Positions 10,963-18,045 of a stretch of DNA of 28,055 nt are shown here, piece after piece. A program made the translations under genes and the position numbers. Origin of the DNA: a virus. The notes beneath the pieces are model-generated. The model saw only the letters and a program-made list of their open reading frames with translations. It had not been told where the DNA came from and made no database searches. The DNA lies in IMG/VR virus record IMGVR_UViG_3300017751_000155, positions 1 through 28,055 of that record; one strand, given 5' to 3'. Within the stretch, counting starts at the first letter, position 1. The number at the start of each line of letters is the position of its first letter.

Positions 10963-12802
10963 ATACCCTAGTACCCGCTATGAATGGGTCTGAATTGTCA
11001 AACGAATTCAGTGAAGAACTTACTAGACTAGTGTTATTACTGACATTGCTGGTGTTAGATGTTGGTGCGAACAATGCCGAACCGGAATTCCCTGAAAGTA
11101 GTTCATTGAGTGTTTGAGTACTCTGTGCAACTTGACCACCCTGTGTAGGTAATGCTTTAGCTATACCTTTAGCGATTGCATCACCGCCTGGCGTTCCCGT
11201 AACACTCTGAGCAGTCGATACCGCACCCCCCGATTTGCTTGCCTCTTGGAGAGACTTTGCAACACCTATGAGTTCACTCTCTTCACCCAACAACCATTGT
11301 GCGACTTGTGATGCGATATAGTCACCGCTCATCGCACCAAGTACACCACCTAAAAGACCACCGACACCTGTTCCCAAAAGAGGTACGATTGAACCAACTG
11401 TTGCTCCCGCGATAGTACCTAGAAGACCCCCACCTATACCACCAAGTGCGCCAGCGATCTGTGATATTTTTTGTTCTTTAGATAATTCATCGTTCGCCAT
11501 TATCATACCAATCGAACCGGCTGAAATCATTGTACCTAGGACCGGAATCTTCAGTGCAGCTTTCAGGTTCTTGAATTGTGCGAGTTGTTTCAATAATCCT
11601 TTGGACTGTGTAGATGTGGGTGCCTTGACACTTTTTAGTGCTTCATCCATCTTATCAGCGGACATGAACTTTCCGTTCTGTCTCATTCCACCCTTGTCTA
11701 CGGTGATGCCCTTATCTTTCAACTTGTCTAATTTTTTCTGACTCAGGTTAGATGCGGTCTTGTTATTCAGCTGAATTCTTTCTTGCTTGCTCATCGCCGG
11801 TGGTTTTACGGCTGATGCCGGAGTTTCTGGTTTGGTGAGTGCATTCTTCGTTATACTCTGCAAGGTCTTCCCTTTGACCGCTTGTGATACCATTATTGCC
11901 CCAACCTGAGAACTGCCCTGCGCATTATCTTGTAATGCGTCCATGTCACCTTCAACAAGAGCCTGTGCCGATTTCAGTGCTTGGGTAGTTCTTTCTTCTA
12001 GGGTTGACATCGCACCATCCATGATTTTAGGTATGTCTACACCTAGGGTGATTAAGTATTCGTTGAACTCTCCAACTCTGTCAGAGAACTCTTCACCGAT
12101 GTTTCGTAATATCTCCATGTTCTCTTCAGTTGCCATCGCACCAGCGACAGCACCGATGAGTGCATACTTTTTACCGAACAACGAACCCAACGCACCGAAC
12201 TTGACTATGTTGGCCCCCGCTGCTGCGAGTTCAGGGTTATCGGTAAGTGACATGATACCTTTACCGATACTGTCGGATAGTATGGCACCCATACCGAACA
12301 CACCCGCTTTAGCAAGTATTCCTCTACCGAACAACTTGCCCATCACGTCGTCTTTGAATTTACCGGCTTTCTTACCTATGCCACCAGCAACACCAGAAGG
12401 GTTTTTAGTTCCCGCCTTGACTACAGGAGACTTTGACTTTTCTCTTTTCTTATCGTCACTTTCTTTCTTCTCGTGTTTACGAGTTTTTTCACGGTCCTTC
12501 TTTGACTCTTCTCTTTCTTTCTTTGACTCATCACGTTCAGAACGTTCTTCTGCACGGTCTTTGGCTCGTTGGGCACGTTCTTCTGCACGGTCTTTGGATT
12601 GTTCATTTCTTGAAGATTTATCATCGGCAAACCAACCCAAGAATGATATGTGCATTTGACTGATTGCTTGTTGTGTATCAAACGCACCTTTCCTCACAGC
12701 TCTGGACGTTACATCGGTCTGCGTCTCAATTTTTGTACCTAACGCATCATTTAGATGACGTAGGTCTCTATAGATTACTGGTGTTTTGTCTTCACGTGCC
12801 AT
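10961..12802 (-). CDS. 29: Putative tape measure protein (gp29-position)
   Basis: 613 residues (T4 gp29: 590). After an N-terminal helical domain, residues 62-125 are a highly charged Lys/Arg/Glu coil with a tandem AKDRAEER unit (at 70-77 and 80-87). Gly/Ala-rich hydrophobic segments lie at about 160-225 and 418-495 (for example GALGGIGGGLLGTIAGATVG), and the C-terminus is Ser/Asn-rich. Hydrophobic Gly-rich stretches plus long helices are usual in tape measures. It is the last gene of the minus operon, 3 nt after the gp26 frameshift product, the normal position of a tape measure. At about 1.5 A per residue it would fit a tail of roughly 92 nm. Identity rests on layout and composition, not on motif identity. 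Confidence 0.65.
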   Translation of the reverse strand: MAREDKTPVIYRDLRHLNDALGTKIETQTDVTSRAVRKGAFDTQQAISQMHISFLGWFADDKSSRNEQSKDRAEERAQRAKDRAEERSERDESKKEREESKKDREKTRKHEKKESDDKKREKSKSPVVKAGTKNPSGVAGGIGKKAGKFKDDVMGKLFGRGILAKAGVFGMGAILSDSIGKGIMSLTDNPELAAAGANIVKFGALGSLFGKKYALIGAVAGAMATEENMEILRNIGEEFSDRVGEFNEYLITLGVDIPKIMDGAMSTLEERTTQALKSAQALVEGDMDALQDNAQGSSQVGAIMVSQAVKGKTLQSITKNALTKPETPASAVKPPAMSKQERIQLNNKTASNLSQKKLDKLKDKGITVDKGGMRQNGKFMSADKMDEALKSVKAPTSTQSKGLLKQLAQFKNLKAALKIPVLGTMISAGSIGMIMANDELSKEQKISQIAGALGGIGGGLLGTIAGATVGSIVPLLGTGVGGLLGGVLGAMSGDYIASQVAQWLLGEESELIGVAKSLQEASKSGGAVSTAQSVTGTPGGDAIAKGIAKALPTQGGQVAQSTQTLNELLSGNSGSALFAPTSNTSNVSNNTSLVSSSLNSFDNSDPFIAGTRV

Positions 12803-12805
12803 GGG

Positions 12806-12997
12806 TTAGCCTTGTTGTTGTTTTGCCCTTTCGGTTTTTTCTTTGATGTCGTCTATCAACATCGTCAAGTAAATCTCTCTCTCCCAAGGTAACATACTTT
12901 CTACTTCTTCTAATGAATAATTGTAGTTGTTCAGTAGTTGGAAGTTCACTTGATAGTAGTTCACCAAATTATCATGGGAGAGGTTTACTAAAAAAAA
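12806..12997 (-). CDS. -1 frameshift extension of gp26 (tail assembly chaperone-like, gp51 position)
   Basis: The frame overlapping the end of gp26 continues for 61 residues after the T-run: LVNLSHDNLVNYYQVNFQLL, then NNYNYSLEEVESMLPWEREI and YLTMLIDDIKEKTERAKQQQ plus Gly. It has no ATG before the conserved-looking LEEVESMLPWEREIYL block, a TGA closes the frame just upstream of the T-run, and the only near-start codons (TTG 12967, GTG 12964) lack a ribosome-binding site. A -1 slip gives a 297-residue fusion with gp26. It ends 3 nt before the putative tape measure gene. Confidence 0.7.
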   Translation of the reverse strand, partial: FFLVNLSHDNLVNYYQVNFQLLNNYNYSLEEVESMLPWEREIYLTMLIDDIKEKTERAKQQQG

Positions 12998-13012
12998 TCA
13001 GTTATACCTTCT
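12988..13012 (-). promoter_or_regulatory. Programmed -1 ribosomal frameshift signal
   Basis: On the minus strand: AGAAGG (13012-13007), 9 nt, then eight T (12997-12990) forming an in-frame T TTT TTT slippery heptamer, followed directly by the gp26 stop TAG. A Shine-Dalgarno-like sequence about 10 nt before the slip site stimulates -1 shifting in E. coli dnaX. No clear downstream hairpin is visible. Confidence 0.7.
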
Positions 13013-13698
13013 AGTGTTTTTCCATTTTCATGACCACAAGAACTACATGAAAATACAGTCTCTTGTTTGATGGTCGGTATATTATTCACAAAGTCAGATA
13101 ACCGTTCGAATTGTTCGGAGTTCATAGAATCCACAAAACGAACAACTTCTTCCCTAGGTTCGTCCCTAATGTCAAACCTTTCATCCTTTGTCATTATGAT
13201 ATCTATACACGACATCACCATTTCGAGTAGAGTTTCGGTCAGACTGTTATCTTCGAATATCATATCATTGTTCATAAAGTCGTGGTAAGTTGGGTACCGC
13301 ATCTTTATTGATACATCATCCGTCAATTTTATGACCTTGTCCTTTACTATCTCTCCTTCGAGGAACACTTTATCTAACTCTACAGTAACCTCGTTTTGTG
13401 TGTTACAATCTTCGCAGTCCAATAATAGGGTCGCTGTTTCTCCTACGGACTTGGATCGAATCTTGGTGAACATGTAGTCGACATCAAATATAGTGAGTTC
13501 TTCTTTGATTCTTTCCTCTACACACGACTCGATGGTCCTTACAATAGAACGCATCATATCTTTTCGTTCTTGCGTCTCCATTGCAATCAATAGATTTTTC
13601 TGCTCCTTCACCAAGAAGGGACGGAAGGTAACCGACTGTCCGGAAGAAGGAATTGTTAGTTCGTAACTGGGTGTTGAGTTGATACTTGGTAATGCCAT
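12988..13698 (-). CDS. 26: gp26-family baseplate hub/tail assembly protein
   Basis: 236 residues (T4 gp26: 208). The N-terminal SYELTIPSSGQSVTFRPFLV followed by KEQKNLLIAMET is the signature of the T4 baseplate hub protein family (Pfam T4_baseplate). Two CxxC pairs, CEDC (Cys95, Cys98) and CSSC (Cys218, Cys221), could together hold one zinc ion. In T4 gp26 is needed for hub assembly. Here the reading frame ends in Phe-Phe-stop at an eight-T run that allows a -1 shift into the next frame. The gene lies 15 nt after the tube-fold gene in the same minus-strand operon. Confidence 0.85.
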   Translation of the reverse strand: MALPSINSTPSYELTIPSSGQSVTFRPFLVKEQKNLLIAMETQERKDMMRSIVRTIESCVEERIKEELTIFDVDYMFTKIRSKSVGETATLLLDCEDCNTQNEVTVELDKVFLEGEIVKDKVIKLTDDVSIKMRYPTYHDFMNNDMIFEDNSLTETLLEMVMSCIDIIMTKDERFDIRDEPREEVVRFVDSMNSEQFERLSDFVNNIPTIKQETVFSCSSCGHENGKTLEGITDFF

Positions 13699-13713
13699 TA
13701 TGTAATCCTATAA

Positions 13714-14472
13714 TTAAAATATTGAGCCTAAACTCAGTTTGAAATCTGCTAGACCTCTTTCATCCTTTACGACTCTCCAGTTGGTATAAGCGAAAGTCAC
13801 ACTCATCTCTACTAAACCATTTGCTTCATTGCTTAGTTCGATACTGTTTATCGTAGTGGGAAACGCATCTATTAGTTCGACACTATAGATGGACGCTCCT
13901 AGTAGGTCGAAGTCGAAACTCAGTGGACCTAAGTCGAACCCCACCCTTGCGATTGGTTTTCTTAGTTGGTGAATCTTGATGACACCAGAGTAGTCTTCTT
14001 TATATCCGACTGCACCCTTATCCATCGTGTGACCGTCTTTTATTTCCTTTTCTTTTCTTTCTTGTGCTTCGACTTCTTCGGCCGTCGGTGGTTCACCGTC
14101 CGATTTCTGTTCTGGTATAGGTAATTTGGAATCCAGAGAAACCTCACCTATCATATGCTTTCGCCACGAGTCGAAGTACTTCTTGACTCCATAGTCGTTC
14201 AACACATAGAATGTCATCGTGACATCCTCTACTACGAACCCATTGACGATCTTCTCGTTGTAGATACCTATCTGTCTATCGATGGTCGAAATCTGTTTGC
14301 CCGGCATAGTCACACTTTTACACAAGAGGTTTCCTGTCCTCATGTCCATACCCGACAGTTTATTCTTCTGAGACGAGCCAACGCCTGTAGGAAGTTCTAC
14401 TGAGTACTGGTTGGAAAATGCCATACCGTTCTTAGATATGAGACTACCCTTTAGTTGTTCTATTCCCGCCAT
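13714..14472 (-). CDS. 54: Tail-tube-fold protein (gp54/gp19 family)
   Basis: 252 residues. The conserved tube-fold elements are visible: SVTMPGKQISTIDRQIG (residues about 52-69), a mid-domain VTMTFYVLNDYGVKKYFDSW, and the C-terminal LIDAFPTTINSIELSNEANG followed by VTFAYTNWRVV. T4 gp19 (163 residues) builds the tail tube and gp54 (320) starts it on the baseplate. The intermediate length, a charged insertion at about 120-150 (EVEAQERKEKEIKDG) and location among hub genes, away from any sheath gene, favour a gp54-like initiator. The main tube protein cannot be excluded. It lies 3 nt after the gp2-like gene. Confidence 0.65.
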   Translation of the reverse strand: MAGIEQLKGSLISKNGMAFSNQYSVELPTGVGSSQKNKLSGMDMRTGNLLCKSVTMPGKQISTIDRQIGIYNEKIVNGFVVEDVTMTFYVLNDYGVKKYFDSWRKHMIGEVSLDSKLPIPEQKSDGEPPTAEEVEAQERKEKEIKDGHTMDKGAVGYKEDYSGVIKIHQLRKPIARVGFDLGPLSFDFDLLGASIYSVELIDAFPTTINSIELSNEANGLVEMSVTFAYTNWRVVKDERGLADFKLSLGSIF

Positions 14473-14475
14473 CGA

Positions 14476-15066
14476 TTAATCGCCTATCATTTTTTTAGAG
14501 TCGTAGTATACCTTCTTAGAGTTCGCCTTACGGAAGTCTGCGGTCGGTAGGAATGTAGCAATCTCCCACTCAGGTGCTGGCACCAATGCGAACTTACTCT
14601 GCACGTGTTCATTTAGATAGTGTTTGAAACACGGTTCGAAGTACTTCAACTTACTTGTCTTGACCAACAACTCATACGACATCTTGAATCGTGTAGAGTC
14701 ATTGAACTTGGTGTTCGTCGTGATATCCATCAACGCGTCCAACATCTTCGCACGTAGGATAGGTGGAAGGTAGTGTAGGTTCAAACCATAGAACCCACCT
14801 TCTGCCGGACCTACCACTACGACCAGTGGAAACGCATCATAGTATGGTAACGTATCTTTGTGCTTAGGATCATAGAAGAACATGTACATACTGCCGACGA
14901 TTTCTTGACTCGTTTGTTTCAACGGGTCTTCCTTCATTAGTTCAGTACGTTTGATACTGCGCATGTTCTTGATCTTGTTTCGGAACCAATTGCGCGATTC
15001 CTTGGTGCGAGGTGTGATACCCGCACGGAACGCTTGTAGTTCTAGACGTTGAAATATGTTAGACAT
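14476..15066 (-). CDS. gp2-like DNA end protector (tentative)
   Basis: 196 residues. Central motif LPYYDAFPLVVVVGPAEGGF followed by YGLNLHYLPPILRAKMLDAL, and a C-terminal CFKHYLNEHVQSKFALVPAP then EWEIATFLP. I recall this conserved block from T4-like phage proteins annotated as DNA end protector gp2, which joins the head portal after packaging and shields DNA ends. T4 gp2 is longer (274 residues) and I could not align it from memory. The context with gp4 (in T4 the adjacent gene 2-4 pair) supports the call. A late promoter lies 28 nt upstream of its start. Confidence 0.55.
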   Translation of the reverse strand: MSNIFQRLELQAFRAGITPRTKESRNWFRNKIKNMRSIKRTELMKEDPLKQTSQEIVGSMYMFFYDPKHKDTLPYYDAFPLVVVVGPAEGGFYGLNLHYLPPILRAKMLDALMDITTNTKFNDSTRFKMSYELLVKTSKLKYFEPCFKHYLNEHVQSKFALVPAPEWEIATFLPTADFRKANSKKVYYDSKKMIGD

Positions 15067-15093
15067 GTCGCTACCGTAAAAAATTCGTACTTC

Positions 15094-15101
15094 TATTTAT
15101 A
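15094..15101 (-). promoter_or_regulatory. T4-type late promoter for gp2-like to tape measure genes
   Basis: TATAAATA on the minus strand, 27 nt upstream of the ATG at 15066, just downstream of the gp4 stop. It would serve the operon from 15066 to 10961. Confidence 0.85.
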
Positions 15102-15102
15102 C

Positions 15103-15615
15103 TCATTTTTTCTTTTTTCTGAACGGAGGTAGTTTCTTCAGTGGTTTCTTGGTACGCATACGTTGGGTAGACTTGGGCATGATACCCATTGCGGTGAGTT
15201 CGTTCTCTGTCCATATCTCAAAGTGGTACCCCCTATCCTTCGCGTATTCAGATGCGGCCTTCCACTTGGACTGATTTTTGATGTACGTCATACCCTCGTT
15301 CAATAGAGTGTGACGGGACTTCCCCTGTTTACGTTCAGGACGTAGAGTCTGCTTGTGAGGTTTGACTTCTACCAATACAACCCGACCCGACTTGTACTTG
15401 ATAACGAAGTCCATGAAGTATCGATGGGCCCTGTTGTCGGTCTCACAGATGTAGGGGATGATCAACTCTTCGGACATCCATTGTTCTATGTCCAGATTCT
15501 CATCACACCATTTCATAACATGTCGTTCCCAACCCGAACGGTAGACGACATTGTCCACATCCCCAGCATACTTGGCTGGGTTCTTGGGTTTGTATCGTCC
15601 CTTATAGGTCTTCAC
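15103..15615 (-). CDS. 4: Head completion nuclease-like protein gp4
   Basis: 170 residues (T4: 150). RSGWERHVMKWCDENLDIEQ, then AHRYFMDFVIKYKSGRVVLV and EVKPHKQT show a PD-(D/E)xK-type nuclease core with Glu30, Asp69, Glu83 and Lys85. T4 gp4 (gp50/4/65 family) finishes the head after DNA packaging so that a tail can join. The C-terminus is very basic (RMRTKKPLKKLPPFRKKKK), suitable for DNA contact. It overlaps the upstream methyltransferase gene by 14 bp, which suggests coupling. Confidence 0.9.
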   Translation of the reverse strand: MKTYKGRYKPKNPAKYAGDVDNVVYRSGWERHVMKWCDENLDIEQWMSEELIIPYICETDNRAHRYFMDFVIKYKSGRVVLVEVKPHKQTLRPERKQGKSRHTLLNEGMTYIKNQSKWKAASEYAKDRGYHFEIWTENELTAMGIMPKSTQRMRTKKPLKKLPPFRKKKK

Positions 15616-16192
15616 GTTGCAATAATACCATGTGGTTCATTCTATCACTTGCCGGGTAGGTGAACTCGTTAATTTTATTGTATGTGAAATCTGGTTTGGA
15701 TAGAAAATGGTGTATCAATCGTTTAGGGTAGATACCTAGACTAGCAGACATGCACCCAACATAGTCATCTATAAGGATGTACTTAGGTTTCGCTGCATTG
15801 GATAGGTTCAGGTCCCTTGACATACCGTCAGTCCTATGGTCACCATCAACGAATATCATGTCATATTCCGATAGGGATGCGGGATCAATATCGTGAGAAC
15901 TCATGTGAGTGAACTGGAACCTGTCAGGATACATCTCCTTGAGTTTCTCAGCGTTCACCAACGTGTGTTCGTATTGACCTATGTCCACGGAATGGTAGTT
16001 CAATGAAGGGTTTATGTTCAAGAATGTGTATGCACTGTGTCCGTAATTGAACCCAATCTCGAATATGTTTTTAGAACGTGTAAGTTTCAAGATGGTGTGT
16101 ATCATACGACAGGTCGATTCGTCTGGTAGAATATGACCTTCTTCATATGTCCATCCTTCTTTAAGGAACTTGCATTCGTCTATTAGATTCAT
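15602..16192 (-). CDS. Class I SAM-dependent methyltransferase (Methyltransf_24 type)
   Basis: 196 residues. Motif I is FEIGFNYGHSAYTFL (residues 44-58), the acidic ribose-binding residue is Asp70 (SVDIGQY), and MIFVDGDHRTDGMSRDL (112-128) is the typical VDGDH...D box of this family. The substrate cannot be told from the sequence; relatives act on sugars, small molecules or proteins. It is the first gene of a late minus operon and overlaps gp4 by 14 bp. Only a weak ribosome-binding site is visible. Its position among head and tail genes suggests modification of a virion or host component late in infection, an inference. Confidence 0.8.
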   Translation of the reverse strand: MNLIDECKFLKEGWTYEEGHILPDESTCRMIHTILKLTRSKNIFEIGFNYGHSAYTFLNINPSLNYHSVDIGQYEHTLVNAEKLKEMYPDRFQFTHMSSHDIDPASLSEYDMIFVDGDHRTDGMSRDLNLSNAAKPKYILIDDYVGCMSASLGIYPKRLIHHFLSKPDFTYNKINEFTYPASDRMNHMVLLQREDL

Positions 16193-16213
16193 TTTATATC
16201 TTCGTTGGTTGTG

Positions 16214-16221
16214 TATAAATA
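16214..16221 (+). promoter_or_regulatory. T4-type late promoter for the baseplate operon
   Basis: TATAAATA on the plus strand, 34 nt upstream of the gp48 start. Predicted transcript start near 16227. Confidence 0.9.
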
Positions 16222-16230
16222 GTCAAACAG

Positions 16231-16238
16231 TATTTATA
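16231..16238 (-). promoter_or_regulatory. T4-type late promoter for methyltransferase-gp4
   Basis: TATAAATA on the minus strand, 38 nt upstream of the ATG at 16192. It lies to the right of the plus-strand box at 16214, so the two face each other with predicted starts only a few bases apart. Confidence 0.85.
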
Positions 16239-16255
16239 AACATAGGTCGAGAACC

Positions 16256-17332
16256 ATGTCAGATCAACAAAACCAGAAACCCGCGAAAACTGACGCGGAG
16301 ATAGAGGCGGAAATCATTGCTACTGCTATCGAGAATTCGGATGACCGAATCGATGGTCCTCTGAAGTATCCTTTCAGTGAGATGCACAGGTATGGTGCTA
16401 GGATTTCTTTTATACCTAAACTTGTCACTGGACCTAAACTGGAAGGTAACCTTACTCTGGGTGACGTTTTTAAGGCTGGTGGTAAGGCACTGTTTACTCC
16501 AAAAAGTGCCGAGGACTATAAAAAGAAAGAAGAGAAGAAAAAGAAGAAGGGTAAGTCTTCCGACAAACCAGCATCGGGAGACACTGATAGTACAAAGATT
16601 ATTTCGGATATACCTAAACCTCTTCCGGAGAAGAAGATACAAGTCTACCTTCCAGTATCATTCAATACGTCGGACACCATGAATTATGATAGTCCTAGTA
16701 TAGGTACAGCAGGCGCTCTCCTAGAGAGTGGATTGAATAATGCAAACGGAGGTTCTGCGACCAATGTGTTAGGTGGTGCGGTCAATGACTTCATCGACCT
16801 ATTCAAAGGTTCGACTGACGGGGGCAACCTAAGTAAACTTGGTGTTGCGAAACTCGCGGGTCGTGGACCGGCCGAGATAGCGGGTGGTGCGGCCGCTTCC
16901 TTACGTGTTACCGTTGATCCTAACATACGAACTCTATTCAGGGGAGTTGCGGTCAGACAGTTCTCATTCCAGTTCAAGTTCATCGCCAAGAACGCAAGAG
17001 AAGCGAAAGAGGTGAAGGACATCATCACTCGATTCAGATTCTTCGCCTACCCAGAGTCAATACAATTTGGTGGGGAAAGTGGTGAAGGTATAAGTGTGGG
17101 ATTCAAGTACCCGCATCCATTCGAGATTAAAGCTGCATACGTATCAGAGAAGGGTGAAGAGAATAGAATTGGTCCTTTGATGAAAGACTGTTATCTAACA
17201 AACATACAGACTAACTACAACCCTTCGTCTATGGCGTTCCATAGTGATGGTGAACCAGTAGAAATTGACTTAGCTCTCTCCTTTACCGAACAAACAACAC
17301 TTCACAAAGCCGATATTCTGAGGGGGTTCTAA
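16256..17332 (+). CDS. 48: Baseplate tail tube cap gp48
   Basis: 358 residues (T4: 364). The signature is IRTLFRGVAVRQFSFQFKFI then AKNAREAKEVKDIITRFRFF and AYPESIQFGG, and near the end ALSFTEQTTLHKADILRGF. This is the gp48/gp54 tube-fold family, which caps the baseplate hub and starts tail tube polymerisation. A lysine-rich loop (YKKKEEKKKKKGKSSDK, about residues 88-105) is likely a flexible insertion. It is the first gene behind the plus late promoter at 16214 and shares one base with gp53 (TAATG). gp54 is an alternative; position and length favour gp48. Confidence 0.8.
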   Translation: MSDQQNQKPAKTDAEIEAEIIATAIENSDDRIDGPLKYPFSEMHRYGARISFIPKLVTGPKLEGNLTLGDVFKAGGKALFTPKSAEDYKKKEEKKKKKGKSSDKPASGDTDSTKIISDIPKPLPEKKIQVYLPVSFNTSDTMNYDSPSIGTAGALLESGLNNANGGSATNVLGGAVNDFIDLFKGSTDGGNLSKLGVAKLAGRGPAEIAGGAAASLRVTVDPNIRTLFRGVAVRQFSFQFKFIAKNAREAKEVKDIITRFRFFAYPESIQFGGESGEGISVGFKYPHPFEIKAAYVSEKGEENRIGPLMKDCYLTNIQTNYNPSSMAFHSDGEPVEIDLALSFTEQTTLHKADILRGF

Positions 17333-18045
17333 TGTCTTATTTCAAAAATTTTCCAAACACACTATACACGTTCTCTTCCGGTGAAGCAATCACAACGAAT
17401 CTAGCGGCGTATGCCGAAATATTGGACCAAGTACGAATATCGTCGACCTTCTATCAAGACTATCACATCATGAACGGTGAACGTCCGGACCACGTCGCAT
17501 TCAAATTCTACAACGACCCTCAACTACACTGGGTGTTTTTTCTAATGAACCCTGTGTTACGAGAGAATGGTTGGCCGATGTCGAGTGAAGAAATATTGAG
17601 TAAGGTCAAGAAGGACCATCCAAATCACACGATTACTATCAATGAGGATATCACAACCATCCTACATGTGGGTCAAGTCATTCAAGGATACTCTAGTGAG
17701 TCCACAGGTACAATTGTACACAGGAACCTAGACCTAGGTCAAATCACTGTTAGGACGGACGGTCCGTTTCAACAGGGTGAGTTGATAAAGGATGTGGAGA
17801 CAGGTGATGTCTATACATTCACGCTTGCCGCTGCAACGGGTGAACACCTTGCAGCACACCACTATGAATTGAATGGTGAATGGTTCGACATCAACCCGTA
17901 CGCAACCCTACCGCCTACAGTGGTCAAGGTAACTAATTTAGAATATTACATATCAGAGAACAACAAGATGAAACAAATTCGAATCATCAAACCAAGTTCT
18001 ATCAACACTGTTGTTAGTGCATTCAAGAAAGCGATGAATTCATAA
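17332..18045 (+). CDS. 53: Baseplate wedge protein gp53
   Basis: 237 residues (T4: 196). RPDHVAFKFYNDPQLHWVFF followed by LMNPVLRENGWPMSSEE and the end MKQIRIIKPSSINTVVSAFK correspond to the conserved start and finish of gp53 (T4 has ...NPQLYWVLLMCND and ...KLRQIKIIAKSDINSF). gp53 joins wedges into the hexagonal baseplate. The extra length lies in the middle, about residues 100-190, where HVGQVIQGYSSESTGTIVHR and following strands look like an inserted small beta domain. One-base overlaps tie it to gp48 and gp27. Confidence 0.9.
   Translation: MSYFKNFPNTLYTFSSGEAITTNLAAYAEILDQVRISSTFYQDYHIMNGERPDHVAFKFYNDPQLHWVFFLMNPVLRENGWPMSSEEILSKVKKDHPNHTITINEDITTILHVGQVIQGYSSESTGTIVHRNLDLGQITVRTDGPFQQGELIKDVETGDVYTFTLAAATGEHLAAHHYELNGEWFDINPYATLPPTVVKVTNLEYYISENNKMKQIRIIKPSSINTVVSAFKKAMNS

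Noticed and set aside
11943-12659. 238-codon plus-strand frame opposite the tape measure gene
   Set aside because: Ser/Pro-rich mirror of the charged and Ala-rich coding strand, with no ribosome-binding site or promoter; the minus-strand gene explains it.
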